A stretch of 27,223 nucleotides of DNA from Comamonadaceae bacterium (GTDB lineage: Bacteria; Pseudomonadota; Gammaproteobacteria; Burkholderiales; Burkholderiaceae_C). How positions within the stretch are numbered: position 1 is the stretch's first letter; every line of letters begins with the position of its first letter. Location: assembly GCA_947374705.1 (NCBI GenBank), contig CANCDA010000009.1:1-27223 (forward strand), written 5' to 3'. The notes beneath the pieces were generated by a model. That model ran no database searches. It was not told the origin of the DNA and saw nothing but the letters and a program-made list of their open reading frames with translations. Below are positions 22,756 to 27,223 of the stretch, one piece after another. The position numbers and the translations under genes were made by a program.

Positions 22756-24012
22756 TCAAAGCCGATTCAGCGGCACGGCCCATAGGCCTTCGCCGAAAGA
22801 CAGTGCGTGGATGCCGTCGTAAAGCACGATGCCGGTGACAAATTGCGCACCTGCTAACTCGCGCAGTTTGCGCAGGCCTTTGAAGTCACTGGCTTGCACA
22901 CTGGCTGCTGCCTTGACCTCAATGCCAATGATTTCCCGCAAGGGGGACTCCATGACGAAGTCAACTTCAAGCTGGTCTTTGTCCCGAAAATGCGAGAGAA
23001 ACCAAGCCTCGGGCGTGATGCTGAGCAATTTGAGCAACTCGGCGTAAACCCAGGTTTCTAGGGTGGCCCCAAAGCGGCTGCGTTGAGTCACCGCCAACTC
23101 AGGCGACAAGCGCGTGAGCGTAGATTGCAAGCCCGCATCGAGGAAGTGGATTTTGGGGGCCTTGATGAGGCGGTTGAGCTCATTGCGGCTCCAGGCGGGC
23201 AGACGGCGCACCAGGAAAAGTTTCTCCAAGATGCCAATGTATTTGTCCACCGTCTTGCCGTTCAACCCGATTTGCCCGCCCATTTGAGTCAGGTTAAGCA
23301 GTTGCCCGCTGAGCTCGGCGGTGATGCTCAACAGCTGGGGAATTTGGTTGAGCTGGTCGATTTGGGCAATGTCTTGAATGTCGCGCTCGATCAACGTGCG
23401 CATGTAGGCGCGCGCCCAGGCTTGGCGTCTTGCGGGTGTGGTGCGCTGTTGCATTTCAGGGTAGCCACCCGCGAGCACCTGCTGGGTCATGTCGGTGTGG
23501 TCAGTCGGGTTGGCTTGATGGCTGGGTGTGGTTGCCTTTGCGGGCCAATTTTGTGCCAATGCGCGACTGATAAAGTCATTCGGCCGCCGGGCCAACTCTG
23601 CGCTGGACAAGGGCAATAGGGTGAGGATGTCAACGCGTCCGGCCAAGCTGTCGGCGATCTGGGATAGTGCCATCAGATTGGCCGAGCCCGTGAGCAGAAA
23701 CCGACCGGGGCGCCGGTCTTGATCAATCACCAGTTTGAGGGCCAGCAGCAACTGCGGCGCACGCTGCACTTCGTCGATGATGGCGCGGTCTAGCCGTTTG
23801 ACAAAGCCCAGTGGGTCGGCCTGAACAGCAGCCAGCAGACCCGGATCGTCCAGAGAGAAATAGGCCATGTCTCCCTCGTACTGCCGCACCAGCGTGGTTT
23901 TGCCGCACTGGCGTGGCCCGTTCACAAGCACCGCTGGCGTGTCGGCCAGGGATTCGCGCAGGCGCGAATCCAGATGGCGTGGATAGAGCGCAAAAGCAGG
24001 AGGATGAGTCAT
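22756..24012 (-). CDS. AAA-family ATPase with DUF4143 domain
   Basis: A protein of 418 residues. The N-terminal AAA_14 domain has Walker A GPRQCGKTTL (32-41), Walker B AIIDEVQRAPQLL (77-89) and sensor FLLTGSANL (105-113). A linker with a helical winged-helix-like region follows (about 230-300). The C-terminal DUF4143 part contains LEVDFVMES and IGIEVKAAASV, an Asp...Glu-x-Lys pattern like PD-(D/E)xK nucleases. This family is common on bacterial and archaeal chromosomes, often patchily distributed, and its function is unknown. ATG 24012 has no strong ribosome site. A TATAAT -10 box and a paired 12-bp repeat lie upstream. The gene is convergent with the FAH gene, with 31 bp between the stops. 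Confidence 0.92.
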   Translation of the reverse strand: MTHPPAFALYPRHLDSRLRESLADTPAVLVNGPRQCGKTTLVRQYEGDMAYFSLDDPGLLAAVQADPLGFVKRLDRAIIDEVQRAPQLLLALKLVIDQDRRPGRFLLTGSANLMALSQIADSLAGRVDILTLLPLSSAELARRPNDFISRALAQNWPAKATTPSHQANPTDHTDMTQQVLAGGYPEMQQRTTPARRQAWARAYMRTLIERDIQDIAQIDQLNQIPQLLSITAELSGQLLNLTQMGGQIGLNGKTVDKYIGILEKLFLVRRLPAWSRNELNRLIKAPKIHFLDAGLQSTLTRLSPELAVTQRSRFGATLETWVYAELLKLLSITPEAWFLSHFRDKDQLEVDFVMESPLREIIGIEVKAAASVQASDFKGLRKLRELAGAQFVTGIVLYDGIHALSFGEGLWAVPLNRL

Positions 24013-24047
24013 CGTTGTGGCTAAGGTTTTGATGTCGTCTATGTGGG

Positions 24048-24090
24048 ATTATAGTGTCGTCCAATTTGTATTGTTATTTCGTCCAATTTG
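24048..24090 (-). promoter_or_regulatory. Putative promoter of the DUF4143 gene with paired 12-bp direct repeat
   Basis: On the minus strand a perfect TATAAT (24053-24048) lies 35 bp before ATG 24012. TCGTCCAATTTG occurs twice on the plus strand, at 24057-24068 and 24079-24090. The 22-bp period is about two helical turns, placing both copies on one face across the -35/spacer region. This is the geometry of a regulator site. No good -35 hexamer is seen at 16-18 bp, which fits an activator-dependent or regulated promoter. Confidence 0.45.
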
Positions 24091-24100
24091 GATTTAACGC

Positions 24101-24127
24101 TGGATTCCCGCCTTCGCGGGAATGACG
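24101..24127. repeat. dRS3-like dispersed repeat
   Basis: ATTCCCGCCTTCGCGGGAAT (24104-24123) is a perfect palindrome with 8-bp arms and loop CTTC, in the context TGG...GACG. It matches the ATTCCC-N8-GGGAAT form of the Neisseria dRS3 element, and similar copies are frequent between genes in betaproteobacteria. Within this window it occurs once. A second inverted repeat, TTAGGCG/CGCCTAA, lies at 24134-24159. Confidence 0.7.
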
Positions 24128-24199
24128 ATGGGGTTAGGCGTGAATGACGACGCGCCTAAGTGCTTACCCTAGCCAGCGCAAATTATCCGTAACCTCCCG

Positions 24200-24227
24200 T
24201 TACGTTTGTGTTTTTCCTCTCTATACT
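24200..24227 (+). promoter_or_regulatory. Putative promoter of the type I secretion genes
   Basis: TATACT (24222-24227) is a good -10 box, and TTACGT 16 bp upstream (24200-24205) is a weak -35. It lies 68 bp before the exporter start. Apart from this, the dRS3-like repeat and the paired 12-bp repeat, I see nothing else in the 283 bp between 24013 and 24295. Confidence 0.35.
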
Positions 24228-24295
24228 GCGTTCAAAAAAATCGCAAACCAAGCTTGCAGCGCCGTTGCAATGCGGGTGAATAAGGGAGGAAAACC

Positions 24296-26422
24296 ATGCA
24301 AGACATTAACCCCCGGACGCTGGTCTGGGCCCTAGGCTCGTGCTGTGCGCTGCACGGCAAGCCTTTTGACGCCGATTTGCTGCTCAAGCAGCACGCGCCG
24401 CCGTATTCGGCTGCCACACTCATCACCGCCTCGCGCGCCTTGGGCTTTCAAGCGCAAATGCTGAAGGTGGCTGCCGCCCAACTGGGTGCGGCCACCAGCA
24501 CCACCCTGCTCTTGCTTAATGCCAGCGCAGAGCAACCCGCATTGGGCCTACTGGTCAATGTGGATGCGCAGGCCAGCACCATCACCTGGATCGCCGCAGG
24601 CGCCTCAGACCCCGCCACCCAAACCCTGGCCGAATTCAACGCGCACTACAGCGGCCAAGCCCTGCTGCTCCAACCCAACGTGGAGGCCGTGCGCGACCCC
24701 GACCAGGCCGAACACAGCGCCAAGTCGTTCGGGTTTCGCTGGTTTGTGCCCGAGCTGCTCAAGCACCGCAAGGTCTGGCGCGACGTGTTGTGGGCCTCCC
24801 TGGTCTTGCAGCTACTGGCCCTGGGTTTGCCCCTGTTCACGCAAGCCATTTTGGACAAAGTCATCGTCCACCAGACCGAAAGCACCTTGATCGTCATCGC
24901 CCTGGGCATGGCCATCTTCATGGTAGCCACCGCCATCCTCACCTGGGTGCGCCAGTACCTGGTGCTGCACACCGGCAACCGGGTGGACGCCGTGTTGGCC
25001 TCTACCGTGTTTGACCACCTCTTCAAGCTGCCCCCGCGCTACTTTCAAAACCGCCCCACCGGTGTGGTGGCTGCGCGCCTGCACGGGGTTGAGACCATTC
25101 GAGAATTTGTCAGCTCAGCCGCTGTCACCCTGGTGCTGGACGTGCCCTTTATGTTGATCGCCGTGGCCGTGATGTTTTACTACTCGGTGCCCCTCACCTT
25201 GCTGGCCCTGGGCATCTTGTCGGTCATCGGCATCTTGTCCTTGTTGGTCGCACCTGTGTTTCAAAAACGGCTGAACGAGCAGTTCATGCTGGGTGCGCGC
25301 AACCAGGCTTTTTTGAGCGAGTACATCGCCGGTTTTGAGACCGTCAAAAGCCTGCAATTTGAGCCCCAGCTCAAAGCCAAATACGCGGGCTACTTGGCCA
25401 CCTACCTCGAATCTGGCTTCAAGACCAAGCAGATCGGCAACACCTACAACGTCATCGCCTCCACGCTAGAGCAGCTCATGACGCTGCTCATCTTGCTGGT
25501 GGGCGCGTGGATCGTCATGAACCCAGCGCTTGACGGCAGCGGCAAGTCGGCTGTGTTCACCATTGGCATGTTGGTCGCCTTTCAAATGTTTGCAGGCAAA
25601 CTCAGCCAACCCGCCATGCGCCTGGTGGGCCTATGGCAGCAGTTTCAACAAGCCAGCTTGGCCGTGGCCCGCCTGGGCGATTTGATGAACGCCCCCACCG
25701 AGCCCTACAGCCTCACCCCCAGCCGCCAAGCCGCAGGGCAGGGCCGCATAGACATGGCCAACGTCGCTTTTCGCTATGCCGATGACCTGCCCTACCTCTA
25801 CCAAAACCTCAGCCTAACGATAGAGCCTGGTCGCACCATCGTGCTGATGGGCCCCAGTGGCTCGGGCAAAAGCACGCTGGCCAAACTGCTGCAAGGTTTT
25901 TACTGGCCCAGCAGCGGCCAGATCAAGGTGGACGGCATCGACATCCGCCACCTGGGTGCCAACGAGCTGCGCGCCACCTTTGGCGTGGTGCCGCAAGAAA
26001 CCGTGCTCTTCAGCGGCACCATCTATGACAACCTGCTGCTGGCCAACCCCCACGCCACGTTTGAGCAAGTCACCCAAGCCTGCAAGATGGCCGAAATCCA
26101 CAGCACCGTAGAGGCCCTGCCCCAGGGCTACCAAACCCCCGTTGGCGAGCGCGGCGCAGGCCTGAGCGGCGGGCAAAAACAGCGCCTGGCCATTGCCCGC
26201 GCGTTGCTCAAACGCCCCAAAGTGTTGATCTTTGACGAAGCCACCAGCGCCCTGGACGCCGAAACCGCCGAACACTTCGCCAAAACCATCAACGCCCTGC
26301 GCGGCAAAGTCACCATGCTCTTCATCACCCACGCCCTGCCCAAGACCTTGCGCGTGGATGAAGTGGTGCATTTGAGTGCGGATGGGGCGCGGCAGTTGCA
26401 TGCCATGGCACCTGCGGCATGA
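24296..26422 (+). CDS. Type I secretion system ABC transporter (permease/ATPase, HlyB-like)
   Basis: The inner-membrane ABC exporter of a type I system that moves RTX-type proteins directly to the outside, together with an HlyD-like adaptor and TolC. The 708 residues hold an N-terminal C39-peptidase-like domain (1-125) aligning with HlyB around LGSCCALHGKPFDADLLLKQ; it lacks a recognisable catalytic Cys/His arrangement, so it should bind substrate without cleaving it. Six membrane segments follow (about 165-435), then an ATPase domain with Walker A GPSGSGKST (519-527), signature LSGGQKQRLAIARAL (623-637), Walker B VLIFDEATSALD (643-654) and switch His679. The ribosome site GGGAGG precedes ATG 24296. 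The next gene encodes its likely RTX cargo. No HlyD gene is visible before the window ends. Confidence 0.94.
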   Translation: MQDINPRTLVWALGSCCALHGKPFDADLLLKQHAPPYSAATLITASRALGFQAQMLKVAAAQLGAATSTTLLLLNASAEQPALGLLVNVDAQASTITWIAAGASDPATQTLAEFNAHYSGQALLLQPNVEAVRDPDQAEHSAKSFGFRWFVPELLKHRKVWRDVLWASLVLQLLALGLPLFTQAILDKVIVHQTESTLIVIALGMAIFMVATAILTWVRQYLVLHTGNRVDAVLASTVFDHLFKLPPRYFQNRPTGVVAARLHGVETIREFVSSAAVTLVLDVPFMLIAVAVMFYYSVPLTLLALGILSVIGILSLLVAPVFQKRLNEQFMLGARNQAFLSEYIAGFETVKSLQFEPQLKAKYAGYLATYLESGFKTKQIGNTYNVIASTLEQLMTLLILLVGAWIVMNPALDGSGKSAVFTIGMLVAFQMFAGKLSQPAMRLVGLWQQFQQASLAVARLGDLMNAPTEPYSLTPSRQAAGQGRIDMANVAFRYADDLPYLYQNLSLTIEPGRTIVLMGPSGSGKSTLAKLLQGFYWPSSGQIKVDGIDIRHLGANELRATFGVVPQETVLFSGTIYDNLLLANPHATFEQVTQACKMAEIHSTVEALPQGYQTPVGERGAGLSGGQKQRLAIARALLKRPKVLIFDEATSALDAETAEHFAKTINALRGKVTMLFITHALPKTLRVDEVVHLSADGARQLHAMAPAA

Positions 26423-26496
26423 ACAAGCCCGACCTCATTCAAAGTAGCGCCGCTTGTAGTGCGAGAAATGATCAAACAACACAACAAGGAAACAAC

Positions 26497-27195
26497 ATGA
26501 CACCCCTCAAGGACGCCCAAGGCAACCTGCTGACCGGTAGCGATACCCTCATCACCGGCGGGGACGGCGACGACTACATCAGCAGTGGGGCCAACATCGA
26601 ACCCGGACGCCAACAGTTTGGCCCACAAGACCAATGGGACCTGTGGGGCCTGCCCGCAGGCAGCACCACCCAGACCAGCGGGGCCACCTGGGGTGTATAT
26701 AAAACCTCAACCTCGATCACCGACAAAGTCTTCATCTGGAGCGGCGCCACCCCCACTAACACCAACACCGCCAGCAGTGAAGGTGATGTGATTGATGCCG
26801 GTGCAGGCAATGACTTCATCAACGCCGATGGCCTGACCCAAACAGGCTACCTCAACAGCACAGACGCAGCCCACCACGGCAACGACTTTGTGGACGGCGG
26901 CGAGGGGGCAGACACCCTCATCGGCGGCGGTGGTGCGGATGAAATCTTTGGCGGGGCCGGGGACGACACCTTGTACGGCGGGGCGGGCATCGGTCTCGGT
27001 CGTCATCGCCTCAAACGCATTCACTCTCTACACAAAACCTGTTCGACATCAACACCGTTCTTCGTGCATCCCCCAAATGTGGGATGGTGTGCAATCAAAG
27101 GAATCGATAGGCTCACTGACTTTGGCAACGCCCTGGGGTACCGCCTCTATGGTGCAAGGGCTACCAATGAATCAACTTGGAGGATGTCCGCATGA
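26497..27195 (+). CDS. RTX calcium-binding protein, probably truncated/chimeric
   Basis: A small acidic, glycine-rich protein with RTX nonapeptides (GGxGxDxUx) that bind calcium after secretion. Repeats seen: GGDGDDYIS (21-29), AGAGNDFIN (101-109), GGEGADTLI (134-142), GGGGADEIF (143-151), GGAGDDTLY (152-160), and a last GGAG at 161-164. After codon 164 (near 26989) the repeats end mid-unit. The frame continues 68 codons of unrelated, Arg/His/Ser/Asn-rich residues to TGA 27193-27195. The C-terminal type I secretion signal expected for such proteins is therefore missing. I chose ATG 26497 for its AAGGA ribosome site; an upstream in-frame ATG 26419 overlaps the exporter stop. Placement after the exporter gene supports a secreted substrate. 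Confidence 0.85.
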   Translation: MTPLKDAQGNLLTGSDTLITGGDGDDYISSGANIEPGRQQFGPQDQWDLWGLPAGSTTQTSGATWGVYKTSTSITDKVFIWSGATPTNTNTASSEGDVIDAGAGNDFINADGLTQTGYLNSTDAAHHGNDFVDGGEGADTLIGGGGADEIFGGAGDDTLYGGAGIGLGRHRLKRIHSLHKTCSTSTPFFVHPPNVGWCAIKGIDRLTDFGNALGYRLYGARATNESTWRMSA

Positions 27196-27223
27196 TTGGA
27201 CTTATGTTTTTTGGTGCCGCCAT
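26989..27223. other. Foreign-looking sequence interrupting the RTX gene
   Basis: From about 26989 the glycine/aspartate repeat coding stops within one codon. The DNA becomes less GC-biased and has no coding similarity I recognise until a new ribosome site at 27179. It holds a 6-bp hairpin, CATCCC/GGGATG (27067-27086). The simplest reading is the left end of a mobile element or a rearrangement joint. The right end is outside the window, so no inverted repeat or target duplication can be checked. Confidence 0.5.
27192..27223 (+). CDS. Start of an unknown gene (partial, runs off the window)
   Basis: ATG 27192 follows a strong ribosome site GGAGG (27179-27183) with 8 bp spacing. The visible residues, MIGLMFFGAA, are hydrophobic and could begin a membrane segment or signal peptide. 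It overlaps the stop of the chimeric RTX frame. Too little is present to name a product; it could belong to the inserted element. Confidence 0.5.
   Translation, partial: MIGLMFFGAA

Noticed and set aside
26989..27195. Group II intron 5' end as the cause of the RTX break
   Set aside because: No GTGYG-type intron start and no recognisable intron domain structure in the visible part; left open as an unidentified insertion.
1..27223. CRISPR array, tRNA or rRNA genes
   Set aside because: No regularly spaced repeat series and no tRNA or rRNA signature was seen on either strand by eye; a tRNAscan or Infernal run was not possible.

Overview
The window looks like chromosomal DNA of a betaproteobacterium, most likely Burkholderiales/Comamonadaceae. 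The reasons are high GC content, the mltD–methyltransferase–rnhA gene order, a PHA phasin with PhaR-type operators, and clpS–clpA next to ordinary housekeeping genes. The family placement is inferred from sequence style and gene content only; no database search was run.

Layout, left to right. (1) 1-2747: a lytic transglycosylase lipoprotein (mltD, minus strand, cut by the window edge), divergent from a SAM methyltransferase that overlaps rnhA. (2) 2803-6893: a cation P-type ATPase gene split by a complete 1,513-bp IS4-family element (4001-5513) with near-perfect terminal repeats and a 10-bp target duplication. Removing the element and one duplicate restores an uninterrupted 855-residue frame. 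The IS transposase itself carries a +1 frame break at a run of seven C. (3) 6890-9665: clpS and clpA, the N-end-rule adaptor and unfoldase. (4) 9675-11717: a minus-strand Fe3+-binding periplasmic protein with a Fur-like palindrome upstream, and a divergent patatin-like lipoprotein. (5) 11721-12511: a strong hairpin terminator, a second composite hairpin, a phasin gene and its promoter flanked by two PhaR-like operators, one a perfect 12-1-12 palindrome. (6) 12619-18306: plus-strand nitroreductase, Na+/H+ antiporter, D-2-hydroxyacid dehydrogenase, RmuC and an MFS transporter.

(7) 18263-21632, minus strand: three translationally coupled genes encoding an archaeal-type AMP phosphorylase homologue, a PRPP-synthetase-like protein and a LOG-family nucleotide phosphoribohydrolase. 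All three families act on the ribose-phosphate part of nucleotides. This is the best candidate in the window for an under-described pathway. (8) 21699-22724: a fumarylacetoacetate-hydrolase-family protein with a twin-arginine signal. (9) 22756-24012: an AAA/DUF4143 ATPase with a paired 12-bp repeat in its promoter, next to a dRS3-like dispersed repeat. (10) 24296-27223: a type I secretion ABC exporter followed by a small RTX protein whose glycine/aspartate repeats stop abruptly near 26989. The sequence after that point looks unrelated and a new gene begins at the right edge, so a second disruption event is likely.

No tRNA, rRNA or CRISPR array was seen.
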